Below, one piece after another: positions 34,758-46,599 of a stretch of DNA of 64,000 bases (within the stretch, counting starts at the first letter, position 1; every line of letters begins with the position of its first letter). The notes beneath the pieces were generated by a model. It searched no databases. It had not been told where the DNA came from and saw only the letters and a program-made list of their open reading frames with translations. The stretch comes from Fomitopsis serialis (lineage: Eukaryota; Basidiomycota; Agaricomycetes; Polyporales; Fomitopsidaceae): contig NW_025955022.1 of NCBI RefSeq assembly GCF_022376445.1, positions 62,001 through 126,000 on the forward strand, written 5' to 3'. A program made the position numbers and the translations under genes.

Positions 34758-36379
34758 CTAGGGCTCCATTCTCGCGGTTGTCAGACTATTGGTTTGTCGT
34801 CTTCTCGTCTCGTAGGAGTTAGGACGGTGCGTCGCTAACCTACCATGGTTCTTTGGTCGGGTCCGTTTGACGTTCGTGTCAGCGCTCTCGTTTACGTTGT
34901 TTTCGTTCCTGGCGGGCGCGATGAGTCGTTCCCGTGCGGTAGGCGGGAGGTTGGTGGTGGCGCTCTGTTTCACGGGGGCTCAGTGCCGGCATCGTTTCCG
35001 GGTGTCTTGCTTCCCTGAGGGCGTAGGAGGGGAAGGCCACATTAGCTAGGTCTCCGCCCGGTATGTTCATTGTCTGCAGGGAACTGGAGCGATGTCAGTC
35101 GACTGGAATACATTCTGTGGGTGTCCCTACCCGCCCGGAGTGTGTTCTACTGATCTTTCCTTCACTCATACAGCGCAGTAAATCTCTGTCACTTGCGTGT
35201 CGGTCCATCTCTGTTTGCGGGCCGGGAGTGTTCTTTCGCTTTCAGTCGCGCTTCGTCTAGTCCAGGGTCCGCTCTTTATGGATAGATGTCGTATTTCCGC
35301 ACCGGTGGAGGCTTGCATGGTGACGCAGCTCGTTGGTGCCTCGGCGACGTTCGCGTCGTGGGTTTTGTACGAGATATATTCGGCTTGCGTGGGATCGCGC
35401 GTTCTCTACCTAGGCGGGTGAGGGGATTATGTCCTGTTTCGGTGCGTCCAGTCCAGAGTGGTGCTAGTCGCTCCGCTCGATTTTGACGGGTCTGCGATCT
35501 CCGCGGCGTCTGTATTTTGTTCGTTTGATCGTTTGATCGGCTTCTTAGAACGCGCTACTTGCTTGGTTGTGTGGTTTGGGCCGTCGTCTCCGCGGTCTCT
35601 TCCGGACAGCTAGTGCGCTTGGCGGTACCTGTCACCGGACTCCATCTATGACGTCGGTTTTTCAGCCTTTCGGGACGTCCGATTTCCTCCTCGTGCATGG
35701 GCTTCGCTTGTGCACAGAGAGTGTCCTCTTTCGTGTCGTTAGAGTCGGAACTTGTGTTGCGCTGTCGTGCTGCATGGTGGTGACGGCCTCGTGAGACGCG
35801 GTGTCCATCTATCCCGTACCTGGTAGTGTTAACTCTATCAGAGTTTACTTAGTGTGAACGTATGTAACACGGCTGGGCGTGTGAGGATACGGCCGTGTAG
35901 TGCCTTATTCGTTGCGTGGTTCCTGTTCGCATTGGGACATCTTCTATCACAGCCTTTGCCTGGGCTCCGCTTTGGCGCTGTCTTTCAGCGTCCTGGCACT
36001 ATGGCAGCTCGGCTAGTATGGTAGTGACAAGACATACCGGGTGATCCTAATAATTCTTTCACCCAGCATCTTCAGGGTCTTACCGGTCCTTCTTGGACTG
36101 AGTGCTTCATCTTATCTGAGTATAGTTATGCTGGGCAGGTTGCTGCTTCCCTCGTCGACGGCAGAGTTTTGCGATGTCGGGATGTTCATAGGCGCCTCAT
36201 GATGTGTGGCGCATTGTGTGTGTCAGATCGTTCGGGGGAGTACTGTACATTAGTCAACTCTGATCGATTTCTATATTTGGGTCGCCCCGCGTGCGTCTGT
36301 CTCTCCGTGTCTACCGCGCTTTATCGGCCGGTAGGGTTCACAATGGCCCGTCATTTCATACACCTCCTTCCGCCGTGTT
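34758..36379 (-). other. LINE 5' non-coding region
   Basis: About 1.6 kb inside the element with no protein-like frame on the element's strand beyond a 71-codon piece next to 34757. The plus strand is T/G-rich here and has only small chance frames. It presumably is a long leader or spacer. Confidence 0.5.
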
Positions 36380-36952
36380 TCATGGGCGGTCGTCCTCGGA
36401 GTCGAACTCATACGGGCTTTCAGCGCTGTCGCATAATACGGGGTCGTGCGCGAGGAGGCGGTGGGGCGGCGGGTTATGCGGTAGAAAGGTATAGAGTTGG
36501 GTGTGGATATGACTCTCGTCACGTGTGAGTCTGGACCATGAGGTTGGGACCCGGATCGCGCATGCCGTTGGGCCGCCCGTGAGGAGCCACGTGATCCAAT
36601 GACGTTGGATGTCCGTCGCGTTCTCGACCCGGCCGACACCGGTCCGTAGGTCTCCGGCGACGAGGATGATGGGCAGTCCTCTTTCGACCTGACAGACCGG
36701 GCGCTCTTCCACTACCCACGTTAAGACGGTTCCGTTCCTCTCTGGGGTCCCCTCCACTTGGATAGTAACTGCGATGGACTCGGGCATTGAGAGTTGCAGT
36801 GTGGGGAGAGATGGGGGGAACGGCGTGGATGGTGAGAATGGATAAGAAGAAGGTGACCATGCTCTGAATTGGCGTAATTTGGCCACAGGAGTTTCTTGGT
36901 GGTGTTGGGCCTCCCGCTTGGATGCTGTCGCCAGCCTTGTTGTGGGCGGCAT
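36380..36952 (-). CDS. LINE ORF0-like protein, 190 residues, unknown
   Basis: Frame MPPTTRLATASKREAQ... to ...EFDSEDDRP. The first 60 residues are Ser/Pro-rich; residues about 60-135 look folded (IAVTIQVEGTPERNGTVLTW, GLPIILVAGDLRTGVGRVEN, HWITWLLTGG); the tail is acidic. No family recognised. It lies within the element about 730 bp from the 5' end and on the same strand as ORF2, so I assign it to the element. It could be a captured host gene fragment. The remaining 5' end (36953-37681) has no clear frame and presumably contains the internal promoter. Confidence 0.5.
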   Translation of the reverse strand: MPPTTRLATASKREAQHHQETPVAKLRQFRAWSPSSYPFSPSTPFPPSLPTLQLSMPESIAVTIQVEGTPERNGTVLTWVVEERPVCQVERGLPIILVAGDLRTGVGRVENATDIQRHWITWLLTGGPTACAIRVPTSWSRLTRDESHIHTQLYTFLPHNPPPHRLLAHDPVLCDSAESPYEFDSEDDRP

Positions 36953-37681
36953 GGTGTGTCGCGCTTGTTGGGCATACAGGTGAGGTTCAATTTATACAGA
37001 CGGAAGAACGACGAGCGTTTACATTTTGAAGTCCTGATGCCAGTGACGGCATTTGATACGGTTCAAGCGGCCTAACGTAATTATTTATGGGGAAGCGCTC
37101 AGGGTACAGGGAGTGTGGGGGTGTGAAGGAACACATTCATTCTATGCTGGTAGAAAGAGCGGCAGGTATTGGGACGGAATGTCATTTCATCGTCTCGGAG
37201 GGATCCATCATTCCATCGAGGCTGACTTTGGGTTGAGGTGGCGTTGTGTTTGGTGGTATTTGCTAAGTGGCGCCCGTCTGGGCAGCGACCCGAGGGTCGC
37301 CGAGGAAAGGGGTATCATGGGCGTCTCGGTGGGCGTCTCAATGCGTGGTCAGGCGCCCTTGGACGCTGTGCGCAGCTCAGTGGTCGCTGTCTGCAGCGTA
37401 GGGGAGCTGTGGGCTCGAATGGGAGCATGTATAGTCTCTCTGTCGGTGCTCTGGCACTGCCTGGGTAAGTCAGGGCATGGACGTCTCGGTTTAGCTCGAC
37501 TTTTAGGGATGGATTGGGTTCTGTGACCCCGGATGAAGCAAATCTTCATCCCGGCTGTATCGCTGAACAGCGATGAACAGACCTTATAGCGCATGTTGGT
37601 TTCATCCCATAGGGACTACTCACCCCCCGGACCACGAGAAGGTCTGCGCAGGGCTCGTCGACGACGAGGCCCTCCCGGGGG

Positions 37682-37695
37682 TCAACTACGTAATT
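37682..37695 (+). repeat. target-site duplication, 5' side of LINE
   Basis: TCAACTACGTAATT followed by GATATG; identical 14-mer to 26146-26159, marking the 5' junction of the minus-strand LINE. Confidence 0.9.
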
Positions 37696-37951
37696 GATAT
37701 GTGGGCATACGATTCGTCAAGGATGATGTATTCACTGATGCTATTGAGCTCAGGTAGTGTCACCAGATACGTCCCGTCGTCGCCTGTCTCACTGGCGGCA
37801 ACCACATTGTTCCGATGATCCCACTTGCTATCGAACTGCTGAACCACACTGACTCTTCTGTGTACAATTTCGTGCACACGTGGGTAGACAAACTAAGTGC
37901 CGCATATCATAATTGATGCCGGACAGTGCCTTCCGTCGAAGTTCAAGCCGT

Positions 37952-37966
37952 TCCGCATATAAGGAT
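37952..37966 (+). promoter_or_regulatory. TATA-like box before 7-TM gene
   Basis: GCATATAAGGATAC lies about 230 bp before the ATG at 38191 and about 260 bp from the LINE junction. It is the only TATA-like match in that interval that I noticed. Promoter role is inference. Confidence 0.35.
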
Positions 37967-38190
37967 ACACCAATTCAAACGACAGCGAGGCTTCTGCCTT
38001 ACAACTAACCTCTGCTCTCGTTACGCAAGCCCTCTCCCCTCTATTGCGTCCCCTTGAAGACCGCGCAGCGGCCGTTCATTCCTCACCTGTCACGAGGCCA
38101 GCTATTTTCCTCTCTTCAAAAAATCTTAGCAGAACCTGCCTGCTCGTGTATAGCACACTCGCTCACGTCACTGTCACATACTGTATCCAC

Positions 38191-39740
38191 ATGTCGTTCA
38201 CCGCGGTGAACTTGAATGAATTGTACGTGCTTATATGAACAATTTCTTTCGACGACAAATCACTGACGAAGGGTGTGCAGTATCGGCACCATGGCGAGTT
38301 CATGGGTGTACTACGAAGTTCCGTCCCCGTAAACTAACGTCAGTGATCGCACATCATGTAGTTGTTGAGCGTATGTTTCAACGTCGCTCTCTTGGGAATA
38401 CTTACGTATCAAACATGTGCGTTGGTCCATCGAGGCACAGGCACAATCTAACCGGACTGACCCCTACCACTGGCAGACACGTATCATTCATATTACCCCG
38501 GAGACAGACTCTGGCTGCAATACCTTGGGGAGTGTCTACTACTCTTTGATTGTTCTATTGTTCGAAACGCATTAACTGATCTTCTGGACGGTAATCACAG
38601 TTTACGGGACACTTGTCTTTGAGTGGGTACAGTCGAGCTTGCTGATAGCATCGCTGTTCCATGTTTTTGTGTACAACTATGGGGACCTGGGTGCTCTAGG
38701 GGATATGTGCAATTACTGGTTCAGTGTGCCCATGATGAGCGCTATCGTAGCATTCGTGGTACAACTCTTTTACGCGTGGCGCATTTATCGCTTCAGCAAG
38801 TCGCGTTTGTTACTGCTCGTGATCATCGCGGTACGTCGCACCAAGATTTCATTAATGGCTCAACTCAACACTAAACTGCCGGCAGCTAGCCATTACCCAA
38901 ATTGGAGGAGGGTTAGCATTTGGCATCGAGGTACGCCGGGGCCACTGCTGAAGCCGGACAGCACAATGAACACCAATTCATCGTTGAAGATACACATACG
39001 CGGAGCCTCCATTTCTCAGGTCCCACAGTATAAAGGTCCCATTGCGGTAAGACACTATCCATAATAGCGGAGGTCTGTGTGTCTTACTTGACTCAGACTT
39101 GGTTAGCGGGAAATATCCTCGCGGACCTTTTGATTGCTATCGCAATGACAATACTGGTATATTGTCTTTGCCAAATAATCGACCCCGGCCGTGGCCATAA
39201 TAACGTGGATGGCCCAAATAGATGTTGAACCACAAGACACCATATGACACCGACACCGATAGGATGATGAATAAGGTTATTCGACTGACTGTCGAGACGG
39301 GAACTGCGACAGGTCAGCCTGAGTGATGCACTACCGAACCTTACTTCATCTGACTGAGTGGAAACAGCTAGTATGGCCACACTCGATCTCCTGCTTAGCC
39401 AGATCTATCCTGTATGTATCACTAGTCGGCTTTTTGTTCGTTCAGTGATCGTATTTTTACATGCTCATTGCTCTGAGGATAAAGCGTATTTTATTTTTCC
39501 GTGAGTCCGCGAAGTAATGGTGGCGTATTCGTTCATTGACGTATTTGCAGAGCACTCGTGATGAGCAAATTGTAAGGCGAATGTCACTATGGTCAATTAC
39601 CCTGCCCAATGACGACTTAACCGTCTTCTCACAGATACGCCAACTCTCTCCTCACGAACCTCCTCAGTCGTGCATTCATTGCGCGCGACGTGCATTGTCT
39701 TCACAGATCCAGGGACCAACTACCATCTGTTCATCTGTGA
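38191..39740 (+). CDS. DUF6534-like 7-TM membrane protein
   Basis: Multi-exon gene of a basidiomycete-expanded seven-helix family of unknown function. Recognisable pieces in order are TYHSYYPGDRLWLQYL (loop after helix 1), YGTLVFEWVQSSLLIASLF, then VPMMSAIVAFVVQLFYAWRI and YRFSKSRLLLLVIIA. After 39100 come TWLAGNILADLLIAIAMTIL and NKVIRLTVETGTAT, the family's conserved cytoplasmic end of helix 6. ASMATLDLLLSQI and KLYANSLLTNLLSR complete the domain. The start MSFTAVNLNE at 38191 and the first two exon joints are tentative; the stop is the TGA at 39738. About half of the joints can be placed with normal GT/AG signals, so I treat it as a gene, but an early decayed state is possible. The LINE landed roughly 0.5 kb upstream. 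Confidence 0.65.
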
Positions 39741-40318
39741 TTTATAATCGACGTCGACCAGCGCACTATCATCCAATCCGGCGGAATGGGCTCGAGCTCT
39801 CAATCCCTTTGCTACGATTCTCAACCCGTCGTTACGTCTAGCATCACAGGATAACGCCACAGAGCAGATGACCCACGTCGAAGAGCACGGACAAGGGCGG
39901 AAAAGGGGATATTGTACTACCAAATGATGTTCGCCTCTCTTTGAAATTCAGTACATAGTAAACCCCACAATTTCAGAATGTCCCAGTAACCTACATAGAG
40001 TCACAGTGTAGGTACGATGCCGTTGCTTGGTGAGGCAATGATCCTCCTTAAGGCCTCAATCAGCACTGCGGAAAGGCGACGAAAGGTTGGCTAAGCCAGC
40101 CGCGCCCTGAATAAGCACGATCGTGCAGGACGCATGTGTTCTCGTCGATGCCTCTCAGACGAAACGCAGCGGATAGAAACCTTTACAAGCGATTGCGTGC
40201 GATAGCTGAGGCAGTGGATCATATGAGCGGAGATGGTCAACTGTAGTACAATGGATAGCGTGTGCAACAAAACCGGAGACCTAACGAACGAACAACCAAA
40301 ACACAAGCTTACACGCAG
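39741..40318. other. intergenic region between convergent genes
   Basis: About 580 bp between the ends of the 7-TM gene (+) and the RING-CH gene (-). No gene or structured element seen. Confidence 0.55.
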
Positions 40319-42181
40319 CTACGGTGTAACAGGCACATGACCGTCAGGAGTGGGCGGATGTATGAGGTCGAGCTCTTTGAGATCTACTCCTACAAATGAC
40401 CGGCTCTTCACTCGCCGAGTCTCGAGGTCCCGCTTTGCGAGATAGAGGTGGAGCAGCTTCATGCAATCCTTCGCCTGCCAGATGATTACCGATGGATCAA
40501 CGCTTGACAGATGCACAGTAGCGAGCCACTTACGACAATGAAGAGGCCGAGACCAATCGAGTTCCTCCACCTGCGAAACGTCAATATTGGAAGCACACAA
40601 ACACAGATGTTCGGACTTACCAGACAGGGTCGCTTTCGTACCACACTCTCGTACCGCCGCAGACCAGGCTAAGAGCGACATGCAGACTCATGCCGACCTT
40701 CTTCAGGAAGCTCATCTCCACGAAGCCTTGGCTCTCCAGCCATGGCCGAGAAGCGGCACCCGCCGATGGCCCGTCAACGGCGGGCGGATGGCGAGGAACG
40801 TCCGTAGCGTTGGCGAGAACTTCGAGAGTCTGTACAGCACAGAACCCATATAGCTAGCGATCGTGGGCATCAACAGCGCGCCGCCGATGAAGCGACCCAG
40901 AGACGCGTTGGTGATGCGGAGAGTCCGCTCTGCCGCAGCGCCTGGCTCATCAGCCTGGCCGTTTCCTTGTTGGTCTTGACCCGCGGCACCCTGCGCCGGA
41001 GCGGGGGCTCCTTGTTGGTCCTGGTCTTGTTGCTGCTGTTGTCGCTGTTGTTGCTGCTGTGCCGGGTCGACCGCCAGGCCTATCCGCGCGCGGAACGGCA
41101 TGGGGCCGTCGCCGCCGAGGTCCCAGACGACGTTGCGCAAAGGTCCGCGCTGCGCGGGCTGCGTGCCTATAATGGCATGCTTCACCTTCGTGTATTGCTC
41201 ACGGTATAGCCTCCCAACGAGCGGGAATAGCAATGAGGCCATCATTGGAGAGGGTGGCCACCCGAAGATGGGCCCATAGGGGACATCGTCGATTCGCCCG
41301 CCGAAGAAGCTCCAACTTGATGCACCTATTCTGGCTGCAGCGGAGAGAACGGGATGCGATGACGGCCATGAGATGATCAGTGGCAACAGAGGAAATGCCG
41401 AAAAGGAGGGAGAGCGAGACAGGATTAGGCTGATAGGTATCATAGGGAGGTTGATGAAGGCGTGCCACGGCCAATTGTCAGGTTCGTCGGTGAGCAAGAT
41501 GTCATACCTGGGTGGGAGTGGTCAGCCTTTTCCTTGCAACACGAGCATTAATGCATCAGAACGTACATCTCCCTCCCGACCATCGACTGCAATGCATGCG
41601 CGCCATATGTGGTACATACGAGGTAGAGCCCTGTACACCGTGACTCGCTTGAGCATATCACCGTGCGAGAGAGAGCTAGGACATACCGAACCCAAAGGAC
41701 ACCACCACCGTCGCAAGCCCTCCAATCATAACCACCTTCCCACCAATCGACATGAGTGCATTCGTATGATCCAGTATTCGCAAGACGCGAGGGTGGGGAT
41801 TGTCGCTCTCGAGCTCGTAAGAGGCACCGCATTGTGGGCACTTCAAAGCATTGCGCGCTCGCGCCGGGTCTTGCTGCGCTGCTTTATCCACTGGAGCAAC
41901 ACGCTTCATGAGCCACGAGAGTACATGAGCATGGGTGTGTCCACGCTCTGGGAGGGTCTTCAGGGCCTGGTCAATGTCGAGGATAGTCAGCGCAGGGACA
42001 AGCGATGTATGAACATGCCGCTCACTATCGTAGCGCTCCTCCTCACGGCAGATGAAGCATAGTTTGACCTGCTCAGCCTATCGTCAATACTCCTGGACTT
42101 CCAGTTCACTCCGGTACATACCCGTAGGTCGTCGACGCTCGGCACTCGGGTCTCAGGCTGCACGGTCGGAGTGGCTTGCAT
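40319..42181 (-). CDS. RING-CH (MARCH-type) membrane E3 ubiquitin ligase, frames broken
   Basis: Transfers ubiquitin from an E2 to membrane-associated substrates. The start MQATPTVQPE is at 42181. A RING-CH finger follows: KLCFICREEER, then WTHPCSCTLVAHEAC, then ALKCPQCGASYEL, giving the C4HC3 order C-x2-C, C-x-C, H-x2-C, C-x2-C. Next are a helix (MSIGGKVVMIGGLATVVVSF), the segment LTDEPDNWPWHAFINLPMIP and SLILSRSP typical of MARCH5-like proteins, a Gln-rich insert (41030-41070 region), a loop LRTFLAIRPPL, and an end CMKLLHLYLAKRDLETRRVK. The coding sequence changes frame twice between HEAC and ALKCPQC (about 41875-41900) and once near 40755. Each can be explained by one missing base. So this is a pseudogene or carries assembly errors. 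The domain identity is clear in all frames. Confidence 0.8.
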
Positions 42182-42556
42182 GGTGGTACGCGACTCGTGC
42201 CTGCAGGCGCCACTTACGCGACTCGGACACGCGTCCCCTATAAGCGGGCGCTCTAGGACGCAAAGTCAAACTCCTGACGCTCTCAACCCTTCTCAACTTG
42301 GGCTCAGCCCACTCTCTGGCACCGAAATGCAGCTGAGCGACGATACTGGCGACTAATAACAGTGTGCATTTCTGGATACAACGATGAACAGTGGTGTGGT
42401 AACTTGTTATTTAGGTGAACATAATCATGATTTTGTGGTGACTGTCCGTTACATACACCGTGTATGTACAGAAGACATTCAGAAAAAAAACAGAAACATC
42501 AAGGATATGCCCCACGAGCGGGCAGTGGCCTTTTAACATCGAGGAAGAAAAACAGT
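42182..42556. other. intergenic spacer
   Basis: 375 bp between the stop of the SR protein gene and the start of the RING-CH gene, both on the minus strand. It presumably holds the RING-CH promoter; nothing specific seen. Confidence 0.5.
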
Positions 42557-43558
42557 TCACTGATCATACGGAGGTGTCTGAGCCTTGTCATCAGCCTTCA
42601 GCGGTTCGTCGACCGGAGGAGGCGTCCGCGCCCTGTCATCTCTTCTTTTGTCTGGAGTCAGGCTCCGACGACGTTCTGGCGACCGGCTGCGTCTCCTCCT
42701 GTCCCTATCATCGAAATCCCTGTCCTTGTCACGGAGGTCCCTGTCCCTGTCGCGTTCCCCCCGGTCACGGTCACGGTCTCTTTCCCTGTCATCGCGACGG
42801 CGGGGACTACGAGAACGTTCACGATCGCGGCGGGCGGGAGGGGACCGCCTGTCGTAGCGCCAAACGGAAGACGGAGGATTCTTCGCCCACTGAAAAGAGG
42901 AATGGCCATCAGGCGGAGAGCCCTCGACAAACGACAGTCAAATTAGACTCACTTGGATGCTCAGGCGCGCCCCTTCGAAACTCCTTCCGTGCCTGCATTT
43001 CCACCGTGAGCAGTATGTCCAGTGTAGAGATTGACGGACCTACATGTCATAATAGGCATCTTCGGCATCACGCTGGCTTCTGAATTCGACGAAGGCGTAA
43101 CTGCAGGATGATTCGAAGGGCATGTTGAGCGACGACGAATTCGAGCGAAATGACGCGGGACATCGAGCGACCGTATGGATTGCGCTTCGTGTGAGACGAG
43201 GCTCCGCGGTCCAGAGTATTCGTTCGCGGGTTCGGTACGACGGGCGGGAGCGGCGGGCAGAGCAGGGCCAGCTCTCGCACGGGACGGCGCACGCAATGCG
43301 GACAAACGGAGTTCGGGCCACTCGACTAGAGTAAAAGGGGGTGAAGCTTCTAGGAGAGTACTCACGGATTCGAGTTGGCACGCGGGTTCCGCGGTGCGGG
43401 GACGTCGCATCGAATGAGTGGCCCATAGCTGGTGACCGCGTCATGCATTAGAACCGACCACAGTACACACAACATGACACTCACCGCTCAAACTCAAAGG
43501 CGAGGTCGCGCGCACGCGTAGCGGGATGAAAACCACTCACGAACAAAATACGAGGCAT
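42557..43558 (-). CDS. SR-family splicing factor (RRM plus RS/RD tail)
   Basis: Nuclear RNA-binding protein acting in pre-mRNA splicing. The start MPRILFVSGFHPATRARDLA is at 43558. Exons continue with YGPLIRCDVPAPRNPRANSN, YAFVEFRSQRDAEDAYYD and MHGRSFEGARLSIQ, then WAKNPPSSVWRYDRR and a long Arg/Asp/Ser tail of repeated RDRD and RSRSP units. RNP2 (ILFVSGF) and RNP1 (YAFVEFRS) of one RRM are visible. The stop is at 42557. It closely resembles fission-yeast Srp1-like and basidiomycete SR proteins. The RRM is cut by three short introns with GTGAGT/GTAGGT donors. The start lies 236 bp from the divergent PPR-like gene. Confidence 0.9.
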
Positions 43559-43794
43559 GTTTGTTTCACCAACCCACCACGTCGACACCACCGTTGAGAT
43601 CAAAGGCGAGCAAGGCGGGAAGTGGCTGTCCTGCCCGAGCGCTCGGCGGAGTTGAGTCTGAGTTCGCGCTCACGTGGCCAGGTGGCGGCAGCAAAGTCGT
43701 CTCCCAAGCCTCGTAAGTACCGGCGAGCTCGTCGTCGCACAACGTCTCCCGTCCCCGTCGTGCACATCCACGCGGCGCATGTTGTTTGTCCAGT

Positions 43795-46351
43795 ATGTCT
43801 CAGTCGGAATACCTGTCTTTTTATGCGCCTCACACCCGAGTACAGATGAATGTGGCTGCAGGTACTCCGTCGCAAACCGACGAAGCCTCTGACACGTCTC
43901 GTCTCGACCACAGCCCTCCTCCGTCGCCTCCGCAACCAAGCACCCATGCGCTGCTCGTCCGAAAAGTCTACCGTATCTCCAGGTACTACGGCAGGAAGAG
44001 CAATGATCCGATTTCAAGCTGCTCAACAGCATCGTGCGGAACCCGAAGGCCATGGTGCCCTCACCTATGCTGTCTCGTTCCGGCATAGACGTCCACGAGT
44101 TCATGCTGTGGAAGCCCGCAATCCTCGCGCGGGACTGGGATGCCTTCAGCCGTCATCTTGCCAAGAGAGGTATCACCATCCCCGAAGTCGACGTCCTGCG
44201 AAGGCAAGACACGAGCGGGCGTCCGCAGCCTCCGACTTGGGTTGTCCTATATGCCCTGTGCTACAAGGTCGAACGCCAGTCAGACGCGTGGAAAGCACTT
44301 GTGCTAGCCTTCTTCCACCTCCCCGTCGTACCTGTCCACCTTCGACCAGCTGTTCTGATCTTGATGTCCTGCTGGCTCGCCGAGCACGACCTGCTAGTTC
44401 CCCTCCAGCGTCTCGTGGACTCATTCCTCGAGAGGGAGTACGAGACGGAGCTCCAGGACTTCCACTTCCAACTCTTGTTACAGCTCATCGCATATGCTTC
44501 GCTATCGAGCCAAGTCTTCCCGATCGTTCGACATGTCATTCAGAGTTCGGACGGTCATCAGCTGAACCAGAGCACCTACGACGCCCTCCTTGGCAGTCCT
44601 TCTGCCCTGCCTACGACAGGTCTTATTGTGTCGCGGAAGATGAAGGCTCAAGGCTTCTCTCCCACTATGCAGCACCTAGCACGGCTAATGCTACTGTATA
44701 CGACGGCGGGCTGGGAGCGAAGGGCGCGGACAATATTACGCCTCGTGCGCTTGCGTACGGCGGAGATGAACGGAGAGAAGATCTCTCCGGATGGCCTGCT
44801 CCGCCTTGGTCCTAATGTGCCACTCTTAGTGAGTGTAGAAAGCCGGTTCCTCTCATCTCTCGAGTCTTTAGAGGCGCTTCATGCGTATCTGCGAGATGCC
44901 ATTGATACCGACAGCGATGCGATGCCGCCAGAGTCTGACATTGCCGAGGGCGAACCCGACCCTAACGTCTACCATGTTGGTACCACTGCTGATGGCAATC
45001 TACCTACGACCTCCGGAGCGCACAAGCAAGACCTGCGTGGCAAACCGCTCGGCGACATTACTCCGCTGTTGAAGACAGCAAGCGTATGGAAGAGTACTGT
45101 CATGGTTGCTAGCAGAGATCTCACCACGTCGTCCGAGTATCTACGACAGGTGTACGACCGCGCTGTCCATGTACAACCTCAACTACGTCTAGACGAACAC
45201 TTGCATGTCATCGCGATCCTCGGATTTCTCCGGCGTCGCGACCATACGAATGCACTGGAGGTCTGGGACAAGATGCGTCAATACCAACCGCGGATGACGA
45301 AGCTGACACTCACTGTCGGGGCGCAGGCGCTCACGCTCGCTGGCCAACCTATGCGAGCCTTGGACTTGCTCTTCGACGCAACGGAGCTCCAGGCTAGCTC
45401 GGAAGAGCGCGAGGGGACCCCGTTGTCATTGATCGACACGCAGACGGTCAACATCTTCATGGTGTCGCTGCGGCGCATAGGCTTCACGGATGCCATATTC
45501 GTGTTGTGGGATAACATGGACACGATGTTCGATGTCCGGCCGGACCTCTACACCGTCGTCATCCTGCTGAAGACTGCGCGTCTGGCGAGCAAGTGCAACC
45601 CTTCGTTCCGCGTGCCCTGGCGGAGCTCGGCTTGGGCCGCTTTGTCCACCGAGAAAAGAAGGACGACACCGACTCCGATGAGCTGGCACGCAACTCCTGT
45701 TTCTCTCAGCTGGAGACGACCATGAATGCTGAAGCGACAAGGGGTTCGTCAGGGCTGTGGAACGGTGAGCGCGCCGGTGCAGTGGCCTTGCATCTCGCGC
45801 AGGACATCATATTCAGCAACTGGCCGGCGCTGAAGGAGGTACAAAGCCCCGCCGAGGCTCTCCGGCCCACTGGAGACTTCCAAGGGTCCTTCCCGATGAC
45901 GAGCCTTCTGCGTACTGTGCTACATCGCACAGCGCCGCCCACCGCCCCTTCCCCGGAAGCTCAGTCTGCCTCCGCAGCGCGCGTTGCCCTCCCCTACCCG
46001 CAGATCCTCCTAAATGACGTCGCCTTCCGCACCTACATCGACCTCCTCGCCTCCGAGTCGCAGATCCCGCAGATCCCGCTCGCCCTCGCGTGGATGCGCG
46101 CGCTCGACATCAAGCCCTCGAAGAACACTCTCGCAACCGCGCTCCTGTACTGGGCGGAGGTCGGGATGGACGCACCGCTGTTTGAGCACTTCCGCGACGG
46201 GTCGAGCCAGTATGCGCGGCTGAAGCGGTGGATGGGCGAGTGGGTGGGCGAGCGGCTGATGCCGACGGACAAGCACATCGCTATGCATATGCGGCGTTTG
46301 AAGTACTTCAAGGAGCATAGGCGTCGGCCACGGCTGGATCCGCAGAGCTGA
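43795..46351 (+). CDS. PPR-like helical-repeat protein, probably mitochondrial, two frame breaks
   Basis: Long, almost intron-free protein of about 850 residues made of antiparallel helices. It shows pentatricopeptide-like pairs, for example HVIAILGFLRRRDHTNALEV, VNIFMVSLRRIGFTDAIFVL and PLALAWMRALDIKPSKNTL. Such proteins bind organellar RNA. Protein-like sequence lies in three successive frames: MSQSEYLSFY... to about 44010, LLNSIVRNPKAMV... (44034-45590), then QPFVPRALAELGLG... to the stop at 46351. Each switch needs one extra base (CCGATTTC near 44013; AAGTGCAACC near 45594). Alternative starts exist at 43779 and upstream; I cannot decide, and no clear transit peptide is visible. Family assignment is by pattern rather than a strict 35-residue repeat count. 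Confidence 0.65.
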
Positions 46352-46599
46352 AACTTGGATTTGTTTGGCTACATGCTGTAGGTGAATGCTTGTACTACCT
46401 GGCCGAGCATGTTGGTCATGGCTTGTATGGGAATCAATGCTATTGTTGTGATAGGTGTTCTTTGGACATGCTAATATCGTATCGCTTCCACGTCTGAGCC
46501 GTGCATGACACGGGTATCTTGGGCTTGCATATACACACAGGGCACGGGCAAGTGCGATATCATAGGAGGGCACATAATGAATTCGGAGGCGAGCAGTGT

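Larger units (their letters stand above)
26158..37681 (-). mobile_element. full-length LINE (non-LTR retrotransposon), about 11.5 kb
   Basis: The element runs on the minus strand. Its 3' end is a run of about 27-29 A (T on the plus strand, 26158-26186). Its 5' end (CCCCCGGGAGGGCC on the minus strand) abuts 37682. The sequence TCAACTACGTAATT flanks both ends exactly, a 14-bp target-site duplication, which fixes the boundaries. From its 5' end it carries an ORF0-like frame (36952-36380), a 1.6-kb spacer, upstream frames (34757-32950), a gag-like CCHC protein (32953-31950) and ORF2 with endonuclease, reverse transcriptase, RNase H-like region and zf-RVT (31323-26324). No long terminal repeats are present. 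It is unusually long for a fungal LINE. Apparent single-base frameshifts near 30963 and 32392 are the only breaks in ORF2 and the gag-like frame, so it is either young or intact with assembly errors. Clade assignment (Tad-like or other) was not possible. Confidence 0.93.
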
